A program made the position numbers and the translations under genes. Source: Sphingobium psychrophilum (GTDB taxonomy: Bacteria > Pseudomonadota > Alphaproteobacteria > Sphingomonadales > Sphingomonadaceae). Taken from it: 64,000 nt of DNA. Shown piece after piece: positions 50,097 through 57,626 of the stretch. The stretch spans positions 16,186 through 80,185 of the forward strand of contig NZ_JABBFV010000020.1 of the NCBI RefSeq assembly GCF_012927105.1, read 5' to 3'. The number at the start of each line of letters is the position of its first letter. Position 1 is the stretch's first letter. The notes below the pieces were generated by a model. That model was given only the letters and a program-made list of their open reading frames with translations. It did not search any database and was not told the DNA's origin.

Positions 50097-50567
50097 ATGA
50101 ACATCGGTGAAATCTTCAATCAGAACGGCCGCCTGACGGGCTCGATCGCCACTCGCACGATCGATCTCCCGCGCATCGGGCTGCGCAAGGTCATGAGCGA
50201 GAATGAGAAGGCTCCGGTTTACGAAATCCTGGCGCTCAACGTCGCGCGTCGCTGGGTTCAGGTCGGCGCATTGTGGGAGGCTGCGTCCAAGCGCACCGGC
50301 GAGGTCTTCCTTGCCGGCAATATCGACGATCCCAGCCTCCCTGAACCGCTGCCGATCGCGCTCTTCCCGGCCGATCATGGCGGCTACATGGTCGCATGGC
50401 GGCGCGACACCATGCGCTCCGACTTCGGGGGCAGCATGGGGACCAGCCGCACCAATTATGACGATCGCGGTTCGCGCGACGAAGGCGGCTTCGGCGACAG
50501 CACCGCAGGGGCTGACGGCGAGCTGGCCGGTGCGGGCGCGCCGTTTGGCGAGGAGGACCCGTTCTGA
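50097..50567 (+). CDS. DUF736 domain-containing protein
   Basis: 156 residues. The N-terminal 105 residues are the DUF736 domain ('MNIGEIFNQNGRLTGSIATRTIDLPRIGLR', 'YEILALNVARRWVQVGALWEA', 'LPIALFPADHGGYMVAWRRD' in pieces), found almost only on alphaproteobacterial plasmids and ICEs near transfer genes. The tail is Gly/Asp rich and ends GEEDPF, like the acidic tips of single-stranded-DNA-binding proteins (SSB ends DDDIPF). That resemblance is noteworthy but unproved. Start at 50097; terminator follows at 50593. Confidence 0.88.
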   Translation: MNIGEIFNQNGRLTGSIATRTIDLPRIGLRKVMSENEKAPVYEILALNVARRWVQVGALWEAASKRTGEVFLAGNIDDPSLPEPLPIALFPADHGGYMVAWRRDTMRSDFGGSMGTSRTNYDDRGSRDEGGFGDSTAGADGELAGAGAPFGEEDPF

Positions 50568-50592
50568 TCACCCGTTGATCGGAACCCGTTCG

Positions 50593-50633
50593 GGGCCGGG
50601 GAGGTGTCAGGCTTCCCCGGCCCTTTTCCTTTC
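50593..50633 (+). terminator. Intrinsic terminator after DUF736
   Basis: GGGCCGGGGA (50593-50602) and TCCCCGGCCC (50614-50623) form a perfect 10-bp stem, followed by TTTTCCTTTCTT. Position 26 bases after the stop codon is suitable. Confidence 0.85.
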
Positions 50634-50653
50634 TTCGCATGAGGAGACAGTCC

Positions 50654-50935
50654 ATGCCGCTTCCTTCTTTTCATTACGTCGCGCCGCTGTCCGATCTCTC
50701 GGCGCTCTGCGCCGCGATCATGGCCAGTCCCGCTATCCGGGATCTGCTGGCACCCCAAAACACGCTTGCGGTCCGCTCGCCGGAGATACCTGGCGGCGTA
50801 ACATGCGGCGAGATCATCGCTGCTATCTATGACCTGCTCGAAGGCACGCCCTTTGCGCCCCATGCGGCGCAAATCGTCGATGCCGTCCTGACGCGCTCAA
50901 CCGCTTTCGCCAGCGTACGGGCGAACATGCACTGA
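50654..50935 (+). CDS. Small protein homologous to the N-terminal domain of the adjacent DUF2493 protein
   Basis: 93 residues from ATG 50654 (GAGGAGA upstream). 'LSDLSALCAAIMASPAIRDLL' and 'CGEIIAAIYDLLEGTPFAPHAAQIVDAVL' line up with 'FADLPALFAQMTATPEFKRAF' and 'CAGVIATIFDLLTDTRLDALASEIAWGMV' of the next gene. It is therefore a free-standing copy of that helical domain without the DUF2493 part. The leader and Shine-Dalgarno region also match those of the next gene. Function unknown; it might bind or inhibit the full-length paralogues. Confidence 0.7.
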   Translation: MPLPSFHYVAPLSDLSALCAAIMASPAIRDLLAPQNTLAVRSPEIPGGVTCGEIIAAIYDLLEGTPFAPHAAQIVDAVLTRSTAFASVRANMH

Positions 50936-51006
50936 TCGACATAATGGGGCGGGACGCTTTTGCGCGTTCGCGCCTCTTTTCCTTTTCCATGATGAGGAGA
51001 AGTCCC

Positions 51007-52017
51007 ATGACCCAAGACCATTCGCACAGTATCAACCACTTTGCAGACCTACCGGCGTTGTTTGCACAGATGACGGCGACACCGGAATTCAAGCGCGCCT
51101 TTGGCGACCCCATCCCGCTTTCGATCATCGCGCCGGGCGACGAGCCGGGCGAGCATGATATGCCCGAACCGCTCCACGCGCAGGCCGATTGCGCGGGTGT
51201 GATCGCCACCATCTTCGATCTTTTGACCGATACCCGCCTGGACGCGCTCGCGTCCGAGATCGCCTGGGGCATGGTCAACAGCTTCCACTTCGTCGCTGGC
51301 AAGCTTGAACGACAGGAAGACATGCTGGCCCATGAGCTGCGCGATATGATCCGGCGGATCGAGCCCTCCGAGGTCTTCAACAGCGAACTGGAGGAGAAAC
51401 AGCTCCTGTGCCAGTCGCTGACCGAACAGCGCGAGGCGGTCGAGTGTATGCGCGATTATGCCGCTGAAACTTTCCGCGTGCTGTCTGGTCGCCCCTGGTC
51501 GCCGGCTCGCGGATCGCGTGTCTCGAAGGCGGCTACCGCTACGCAAGTATCGATACAGGATTTCCTGCGCGCCCGTGAACTGGCCGAACGGGAGCGGTAC
51601 CGTCCCCGTGGACCGATCGTTATCGCCTCAGGCCATGCCGAGTGGCATGACTGGCAATTGCTCTGGGATCGGCTCGACACGATCCTCGAACGCATCCCGC
51701 ATATGACGCTGGTGACGACCGCGCAGCGCAAGGGCTTCGACGCGATCGTGGCCTCCTGGGCTGGCAATCGGGAGGTGCAACTTGTGACATACTCGCTGAT
51801 GGGGTCGGGGCGCGGTGCGCCCTTCGCCCGCAATCGCAAGCTTGTGGACCTGAAACCCATCGAAGCCTTGCTGGGTGAGGGATCGGGTATTCAGGCCAAT
51901 CTTTATCAGGCCCTGCGCAAGGCCGGCGTTCCGATCCATGCCTTCCGCAAGGCCGACCAGGTGCCGGTTGAAAAGGTCGCTCCGCCCCAACGCAGCCAAC
52001 TTCGCCGTGCCGCCTGA
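51007..52017 (+). CDS. DUF2493 domain-containing protein (copy 1)
   Basis: 336 residues. An N-terminal helical domain (about 1-110) precedes a coiled part ('FNSELEEKQLLCQSLTEQRE') and a C-terminal DUF2493 domain ('GPIVIASGHAEWHDWQLLWDRLD', 'LVTTAQRKGFDAIVASWAG', 'LGEGSGIQANLYQALR'). DUF2493 belongs to the SLOG/Rossmann-like nucleotide-binding superfamily, suggesting a nucleotide ligand. Start 51007 follows GAGGAGAAGTCCC. A strong terminator follows the stop. A second, diverged copy is at 52430. Confidence 0.85.
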   Translation: MTQDHSHSINHFADLPALFAQMTATPEFKRAFGDPIPLSIIAPGDEPGEHDMPEPLHAQADCAGVIATIFDLLTDTRLDALASEIAWGMVNSFHFVAGKLERQEDMLAHELRDMIRRIEPSEVFNSELEEKQLLCQSLTEQREAVECMRDYAAETFRVLSGRPWSPARGSRVSKAATATQVSIQDFLRARELAERERYRPRGPIVIASGHAEWHDWQLLWDRLDTILERIPHMTLVTTAQRKGFDAIVASWAGNREVQLVTYSLMGSGRGAPFARNRKLVDLKPIEALLGEGSGIQANLYQALRKAGVPIHAFRKADQVPVEKVAPPQRSQLRRAA

Positions 52018-52041
52018 CATTACATCGTTTGCATTTCGTTC

Positions 52042-52071
52042 GGGGACGGCGCTACGCGCTGTCCCCTTTTT
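52042..52071 (+). terminator. Intrinsic terminator after DUF2493 copy 1
   Basis: GGGGACGGCG (52042-52051) with CGCTGTCCCC (52057-52066), one G-T pair, loop CTACG, then TTTTT. It starts 25 bases after the stop codon. Confidence 0.88.
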
Positions 52072-52260
52072 CATGGAACAGATGCTACCTCGGCGATCAG
52101 GGTAAGCGTTGCCGGCACTTCCCTGCGAGGCCATCGCCAGGAGGCACCCATTTGCGAATCAGGGGCATCGAGCCCCAGATTCGCAACGCCTCTTCTCTCT
52201 CTCAAGAATTCCAAGGGTGGCACGGGACCGCGTCGGCCTCAAGGACGACGGGGCCCCACC

Positions 52261-52322
52261 ATTTTTTGGGGCGGGTCAGGCGCCGCGCTTCTCACTCGAC
52301 CATGGTGGCCGCCCCAAAAAAT
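52261..52322. repeat. Perfect 14-bp inverted repeat with A/T ends and GC core
   Basis: ATTTTTTGGGGCGG (52261-52274) and CCGCCCCAAAAAAT (52309-52322), 34 bases apart. On either strand the T-run comes before the GC stem, not after it, so this is not a standard terminator. It lies 108 bases before the second DUF2493 gene and may be a leader structure or protein-binding site. Confidence 0.8.
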
Positions 52323-52429
52323 CGTGACCCCCATCGCCGGCTGCGCCGGTCGCGTTCCGCGATCCTTGACCCCGCCGCTCGGAGCCCGTGCCCAAGGGGG
52401 AACCTCTTTCGTTTCAACAGGAGGTTCAC

Positions 52430-53410
52430 ATGACGAAGATCAACCAGTCTGACCGCACATTTTCCGACATCGCCGCATTCATCACGCAGGAGACAGCGGC
52501 CACCACCGACGATTTCCACGCCGCCTTCGCGTCCGATCTAGATGGTGTCCGCATCGGGCGAGGCGGTGAGGAGATGGCGACCGACATGCCCGATCCGAGG
52601 GAGGCACAACTCGCCGTCGAACTGATCGTCACGACGCTTTTCGACGTCCTGCGGGACACGCGTTTGGAACCCGCCGCGCAACGCCTGGCATGGGGCATCG
52701 TCAACAGCTTCCATCACGTCGCTGACCAGTGGGAGGGCCAGGCCGACAAGGCGATACGCGAGGTCCAGGACCTGCTGCGTCGCGCCGATGGCAGCGAAAT
52801 CCACAGCGTCGAACTCGAACAGGCACGCGACGAACTTGAATATCTCGACGAAGCTACCGATGCGCTGCGGTGCATGCGCGACCATGCCGCTGACATCTTT
52901 CACACCGAAACCGGACGGCCATGGTCCGCGCCTAAGGGGTCGCTGGTGTCGAGCAAGCGCACCGCGTCGGTGATTGCCGCCACCGATTTCCTCGCCGCCC
53001 GTCGCCAGCGCAAAACCGACGCGCACAATCCGCAAGGGCCCGTCGTGATCTTCTCAGGAGGAGCGGAATGCTGGTTTGACGACCGCCTCATCTGGGGGAA
53101 GCTCGATGAAGCCAAATCCCGAAACCCAGCGATGGTGCTGGCGACGACTGCGCAGGACAAGGGGTGCGACGCCATGGCGGCCGCGTGGGCGGCATCGCGC
53201 AAGGTGACGCTCATAACATTCCGGCTCAGTGCAAAGCTTGGCAAACGGGCGGGCTTTGTCCGCAACGAGCAGATGGTGGGCCTCCGACCCGTCGAAGCGC
53301 TGGTCTGCGAAGGGTCGGGACTGCAATCACACCTCGCGCGACTGGTCAGGGAGAAGCGTATCCCGGCACGGTTTGTCAGGCTCAGCGATCAGGAATGGGA
53401 GGCGCAGTGA
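52430..53410 (+). CDS. DUF2493 domain-containing protein (copy 2)
   Basis: 326 residues, start 52430 after AGGAGG. Same layout as copy 1: N-terminal helical domain ('AVELIVTTLFDVLRDTRLEPAAQRLAWGIVNSFHHVADQWE'), then a DUF2493 domain ('GPVVIFSGGAECWFDDRLIWGKLD', 'LATTAQDKGCDAMAAAWAA', 'CEGSGLQSHLARLVRE'). The match to copy 1 by eye runs over the whole length, indicating tandem duplication and divergence. The gene ends in a strong terminator. Confidence 0.85.
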   Translation: MTKINQSDRTFSDIAAFITQETAATTDDFHAAFASDLDGVRIGRGGEEMATDMPDPREAQLAVELIVTTLFDVLRDTRLEPAAQRLAWGIVNSFHHVADQWEGQADKAIREVQDLLRRADGSEIHSVELEQARDELEYLDEATDALRCMRDHAADIFHTETGRPWSAPKGSLVSSKRTASVIAATDFLAARRQRKTDAHNPQGPVVIFSGGAECWFDDRLIWGKLDEAKSRNPAMVLATTAQDKGCDAMAAAWAASRKVTLITFRLSAKLGKRAGFVRNEQMVGLRPVEALVCEGSGLQSHLARLVREKRIPARFVRLSDQEWEAQ

Positions 53411-53870
53411 CGCCCCGAGAGGACCGGTCCGGTTTACCGGGCCGGTCCTCATTTCTTTTTTCGAGCGCAGCACTCGCCCCCGCTCAGGGACCCGCAAGCG
53501 GGCCCGTCGCGGACGCGATGCGGAACCGCCAGCGCGGTCCCGGCCTCCTGCGCGCGGCTTCGCCGTGCTCGTCGCAGGGACACCCTTCAGGTGCGGTTTG
53601 GGAAGGGCGGGTCGTCGCGGAAACGTTCAGCGTGACCATCTGAGGAGGGGTGGGCCATAGCGCGGAATGCCGCCTATGGCTTTGTCATCTAGAATGATCC
53701 GAGCAGGGGAAGTCTCGCCAATATCCGTCGATGTGCAGAACGGGGATGCTTCGTCCCTATCTGGTTTGCCCGGAAGACCGCATCGTTATCCTGCGCTCTG
53801 ATACCGACAGGAATGGGCTTCTTATGCTCCATCCCTGCCGGTCATCATCAGATTGCCGCGTCGCGGCGGG
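53411..53870. other. Intergenic region, terminator and GC-rich hairpins
   Basis: 460 bases between DUF2493 copy 2 and the convergent small coiled-coil gene. It holds the terminator at 53419-53462 and a second GC-rich hairpin around 53488-53506 (GGGACCCGC...GCGGGCCC). No gene supported. Because it lies near the mobilisation genes it should be considered when searching for oriT. Confidence 0.4.
53419..53462 (+). terminator. Strong intrinsic terminator after DUF2493 copy 2
   Basis: GAGGACCGGTCCGG (53419-53432), loop TTTA, CCGGGCCGGTCCTC (53437-53450): a 14-bp stem with one G-T pair, followed by ATTTCTTTTTT. The best terminator in the window. Confidence 0.93.
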
Positions 53871-54113
53871 TCAGGTCACCGGCGGCAACTTTTTCAGGAC
53901 CGTCAGCGCTGCGCCGCCACCAACCCGGATCGCCTGCATCAGAAGCTCGCGAAACTCGCGCTCCGTCAGCGTCTCTATCGGCACGTCGTTCACCATGGCC
54001 GCATATTTGCCGCGCAGAGCGCGGCGGGCGGTTTCCAGATCTTCCGTCAGCTTGCGCTGACGTGTTTCGAGATCGGCAAGCCGATCCCTTTCGGTCATCT
54101 TTGGCATTTCCAT
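53871..54113 (-). CDS. Small coiled-coil protein, possible mobilisation accessory (DUF6437-like)
   Basis: 80 residues: 'MTERDRLADLETRQRKLTED' then 'LETARRALRGKYAAMVNDVPIETLTEREFRELLMQAIRVGGGAALTVLKKL'. A coiled coil (about 8-35) and a short helical C-terminus. It resembles small proteins next to relaxase genes in sphingomonads (DUF6437-like), but the assignment is tentative. GGAAGGA precedes the start. It is divergent from the transfer operon, the classic place for a relaxosome accessory gene. Confidence 0.65.
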   Translation of the reverse strand: MEMPKMTERDRLADLETRQRKLTEDLETARRALRGKYAAMVNDVPIETLTEREFRELLMQAIRVGGGAALTVLKKLPPVT

Positions 54114-54757
54114 CGTCCTTCCCCGATGGGCTGCCCGTCACACGCAACTGTGCCATATGGACGGGCCAAAGCAAGAGCGGCTTGCCGCTTCCTGGGGAAC
54201 TGGCGGGGTGTACGGCGCGCCGGCGAGGCAGCGATGCTGGCATGCGAAGCCTGTCGTTAAATCTCCTGATGACGGTAATCACGCTCTCGGGACCTGGCCT
54301 TATATCCGGCCTCCTTTTGTAAATTCTGGGAGAAAAAGCTCATGAGCTCTACCCTCAAACCACCCCGATATCGGCCCCCGAAAATCAGCAGAAAGGTTGC
54401 CCCGCGCCTACCGGCACGAGGCAGCGCAGCGCGAGCGCGCTGCGTAAGGCGGGACGCACGGCGCAAGGCCGTTTTGTAATGGACCCTACGCACGGGTGCT
54501 GCGGCCACATTATGTCCTGAAAACATTAGGATAAGTCTGCAGTACACGTCTCACACTTAACCGGTGGGCTGTCGTACGCGAAACACCACGCTCACTTGGT
54601 CCGACCTATCTTATTGAAAGTACATCTGAAATTTCGTGATACGCGTCGTACGCCTTTGCGGATCCCAGAATGCTGTGATGCCGGAACCGTCGGGGCGACG
54701 CCCGTTGAATCCTGGCCAAATTCATGGTCTTTTTGTCGCGGCAGAAAGGATGGCGCC
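54114..54757. other. Long non-coding region upstream of the transfer operon (oriT candidate)
   Basis: 644 bases between divergent genes, partly less GC-rich than the surroundings. It contains a 12-bp palindrome AGCTCATGAGCT (54337-54348), a GC-rich repeat region near 54400-54470 and an imperfect repeat around TGTCCTGAAAACATTAGGATA-like sequence near 54510-54535. No gene supported. A relaxase origin of transfer usually lies in such a spacer beside the mob genes, but no nic site was identified. Confidence 0.45.
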
Positions 54758-55226
54758 ATGACGGAATTGAACGAGGACTATATCAGCGACCTACGCCGGG
54801 CGGTGGTAAAGGCCATCTGCGAAGTGTCGGCGCAAAGGCAGCACTCTCCGGAAGCGCGCAAGGGGGATACTCTCTATATCGGGACAGCAGAAGTCTGTCA
54901 GATGCTCACGATTTTGCTGGCCGAGTTTCTGGAGGCGTCCCTGGTCTCGATACGCCCAGTGAGGTGCGGCGCATGTCGGAGGTCGTGGCCAAGAAGATCA
55001 GACTGGGGATCGGCGAAATCCGTCGACACCGCGACGAGACAGGCGGAACGCCGCCGCCGTCCATCATCATCAGAGGCAACAGATCGAGCTGCTCAGCCTG
55101 TTCCTGTCGGCACATATCCTCAGCGCTCAATCTCTGGATCAATCTGGTGACAGGGCGGCTTGCGCCAATATTGCCATTCCGGTAATATGCGACCGCTTCA
55201 TGATATTTTCGAAGGTCTCCGGATAA
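54758..55226 (+). pseudogene. Conserved-looking hypothetical gene broken by frameshifts
   Basis: Protein-like sequence is spread over three frames. Frame one gives MTELNEDYISDLRRAVVKAI to 'VCQMLTILLAEFLEA'. Near 54935 it passes to a second frame, 'VPGLDTPSEVRRMSEVVAKKIRLGIGEIRRHRDETGG'. Near 55080 a third frame gives 'QQIELLSLFLSAHILSAQSLD' up to TAA at 55224-55226. One missing base at the first break restores a single chain. The second break may instead be a natural stop region. It precedes the RHH gene by 13 bases, so it is probably the old first gene of the transfer operon. A sequencing error is possible. Confidence 0.6.
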
Positions 55227-55239
55227 GGAGACCCTTCGC

Positions 55240-55539
55240 TTGCCCAAGCTTAATTTCCGCCTCGATGAATCGCTGCATGCCGCCTTGATGCGCCGTGCGC
55301 TCGGCGCGAACCTGTCCTTATCGGGGTTCATCCGTCAGCTGCTTGAGCAGGCGGTCGATGAGCGCAAACGCTATGTCTTCTCCTCCCAGGATGAAATCCT
55401 CGCCACCTCGATCCAGATCCTGTCAATCGTCGCGACGTCCGTCGGCGAGCAATCTCCCAGCGCGCTCGAGCAGGGCATGGCGCAGGCCCGAATAATCCTT
55501 GCCGAACGTGGACTGCTTGGCGGCGAGGATATCCCATGA
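55240..55539 (+). CDS. Ribbon-helix-helix (CopG-like) relaxosome-type protein
   Basis: 99 residues from a TTG start at 55240 with AAGGAG 10 bases upstream. The N-terminal 'PKLNFRLDESLHAALMRRALGANLSLSGFIRQLLEQAV' is a beta-strand plus two helices of the RHH DNA-binding fold. The remainder is helical. Placed directly before traD with an ATGA overlap (55536-55539), it probably binds oriT and regulates the operon, like TraM/TraY or TrwA. No ATG start is available. Confidence 0.8.
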   Translation: MPKLNFRLDESLHAALMRRALGANLSLSGFIRQLLEQAVDERKRYVFSSQDEILATSIQILSIVATSVGEQSPSALEQGMAQARIILAERGLLGGEDIP

Positions 55540-57626
55540 GCATCTTTCGCAACGACACATTGGGCTCCTGGACGCGGGGCGGACAGGCGATCGTCCACAA
55601 TGTCCGAATGACGACCCAGGTCTTCTACCAGACCATATTGGCCGGCTTCATCATCTGGATCATCGGCACGCTCTGGTATGCGTTCGAGAAGTCGACCGAG
55701 TATGAGCGGTTCGTTCTGGTCAAACTGGCCGAAGCCACGGTCAAGGTGGATGCCGCCGCCGGGACCAATGATCCGGTGCAGTTTCGCACCCCCGAAGGCC
55801 AGGCCTACTGGACATCGGCAGATTGGCTGGTTGCCTCCACCCTCGCGAAAAAGACCCTGCATGCATTTGAAGGCTATCTGCTACATGGCGCACTGCTCTC
55901 TGGCCTGTTCACCCTTGTCATGCTCGCCTGGGCCTGGTTCTATTTCACCCGGACGGGTAGGGGCCTGGGCTCCAACGAATATCTGCGAGGGGCAAGGTTC
56001 GGCACGATCCGTCAGGTGAAACGCGCGCTATGGCGACAGACCAAGGGACCTCTGGTGATCGGCAATGTGCCGGTGCCTGAGGCCTATGAGCCTGAGCATA
56101 TCCTGCTGTGCGGTGCGCCTGGCACGGGCAAGACAAACCTCATCGTCGGCATGCTCGACGGCATCCGCAAATCGGGCCGGCGCGCCATCGTCTATGATAC
56201 CGCCGGTACCTTCGTCGAGAAATTCTATCGGCAGGGCACTGACATGTTGCTCAACCCGCTCGACCAGCGCGCGGCGCGCTGGTCGCCCTGGGTCGATGTG
56301 CCACGCGATTATCATTATGATCAGATTGCGGAATCGACCATTCCCGACAAGCATGGCGATCCCTTCTGGGCGAAGGCGGCGCGGGGGACGCTGGTGGCGG
56401 TCATGCGCAAGCTGGCGCGCCAGAAACATACCTATGTCTCGGTCCTCCTCGACCGTCTGCTGCGCTCTAAACTGAAAGACCTTGCCGCCTTCGTGACCGG
56501 CACCGATGCCGCCGCCTTCATCAGCACCGAAGGCGAAAGGACATCCGCCGGCATCCAGGCCGAACTTGCATCGGTCATGCGCAGTTTTGGTTATCTCGAT
56601 GATACCGAGGACGGCTTCTCGATCCGCGACTGGGTGGATAAGGGCGCAGACGGGAGCTGGCTCTTCATCACTGTGAAGGCCGACCAGCTTCCCTCGCTAC
56701 GCCCGCTCATCACCGTCTGGCTCGACATCGCAATCAGCGCGATCATGAGCCTGACGCCCGATCGCGACCGACGGCTTTATTGCGTGATCGACGAACTGCC
56801 GACGCTGCATAAGCTGCCGTCGCTCTCGGACTTTCTCGCCCGTGCCCGCAAATATGGCGGCTGCGGCATATTGGGCTTCCAGTCCTATCCCCAGCTCAAG
56901 GCGACCTACGGCAAGGATGATGCGGCGGCGATCACTGGCTATTGCTCGACCTGGGTGGCGCTGCGCGCGAATGACACAGATACCGCCGAGCATGTCTCGA
57001 TCAACCTTGGTCAGGTCGAACAGGTCGAGGCCAATGAGGGCATGTCCTATGGCGTCAACGACATGCGTGACGGCGTCAATCTGTCACGCATGCAGGTAAC
57101 GCGGCCGCTGGTCATGCCGACCGAGGTCACCAACCTGCCCAACCTGGTGGGCTTCCTGCGCTTTGGCCGCAATTTACCCGTGGTGCGGTTCGATAGCCGG
57201 TTCAACGACGTCCCCTCCTTGGGACCGGCCTTTCTCGAACGCACGACGCCCCCCATTCAGATCGACAAGGCCGGGATGCTCGTTCGCATCGCCCATGCCG
57301 AAGCGCGTGTTCGTGAAGCGATGGAGCGGGAAGCGACGCAGGCATCTCCGCCAGCGACACATAGCGAGATCAAGCCAGCGAAGCCTTCGGTATCTTCAAA
57401 ACCCGTCCCGACGCCACCACCGCAGCCGGATCTGTTTACGCCTGTAGCATCGAACCTCGACCCGCAGCGCGTGGAAGATATATTGTTCAATGACGAGAAT
57501 GCCGAGCTTCCCGTGCCCGCCCGCAATCTTTGGACGATCCTTGCCGGCAAGCAGGGAGAAATCCGGTCCGATCTTGTCCAGCATGGCCGGGATGACGGAC
57601 CGCGTGAGCGGGCGAGGCCAGCATGA
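55536..57626 (+). CDS. traD: TraD/TrwB-type conjugative coupling protein
   Basis: 696 residues. Two N-terminal membrane helices (about 28-46 and 115-137) anchor a RecA-like ATPase: Walker A CGAPGTGKTN (Lys199), 'AIVYDTAGTFVEKFY', Walker B 'LYCVIDELPTLHKL', and 'ILGFQSYPQLKATYG'. This is the F-type TraD/TrwB pattern that links relaxosomes to type IV secretion. The C-terminal 120 residues are a Pro-rich linker with the sequence QPDLF at 630-634, resembling a clamp-binding peptide, followed by a conserved end. Overlaps of four bases with the RHH gene and the relaxase gene show one operon. Confidence 0.93.
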   Translation: MSIFRNDTLGSWTRGGQAIVHNVRMTTQVFYQTILAGFIIWIIGTLWYAFEKSTEYERFVLVKLAEATVKVDAAAGTNDPVQFRTPEGQAYWTSADWLVASTLAKKTLHAFEGYLLHGALLSGLFTLVMLAWAWFYFTRTGRGLGSNEYLRGARFGTIRQVKRALWRQTKGPLVIGNVPVPEAYEPEHILLCGAPGTGKTNLIVGMLDGIRKSGRRAIVYDTAGTFVEKFYRQGTDMLLNPLDQRAARWSPWVDVPRDYHYDQIAESTIPDKHGDPFWAKAARGTLVAVMRKLARQKHTYVSVLLDRLLRSKLKDLAAFVTGTDAAAFISTEGERTSAGIQAELASVMRSFGYLDDTEDGFSIRDWVDKGADGSWLFITVKADQLPSLRPLITVWLDIAISAIMSLTPDRDRRLYCVIDELPTLHKLPSLSDFLARARKYGGCGILGFQSYPQLKATYGKDDAAAITGYCSTWVALRANDTDTAEHVSINLGQVEQVEANEGMSYGVNDMRDGVNLSRMQVTRPLVMPTEVTNLPNLVGFLRFGRNLPVVRFDSRFNDVPSLGPAFLERTTPPIQIDKAGMLVRIAHAEARVREAMEREATQASPPATHSEIKPAKPSVSSKPVPTPPPQPDLFTPVASNLDPQRVEDILFNDENAELPVPARNLWTILAGKQGEIRSDLVQHGRDDGPRERARPA

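Larger units (their letters stand above)
52018..52429. other. Intergenic region between the two DUF2493 genes
   Basis: 412 bases holding an intrinsic terminator (52042-52071) and a 14-bp perfect inverted repeat (52261-52322). Short open frames are present but none shows start signals with protein-like content. Confidence 0.5.

Noticed and set aside
52261..52322. Inverted repeat as a terminator
   Set aside because: The T-run precedes the GC stem on both strands, opposite to intrinsic terminators.
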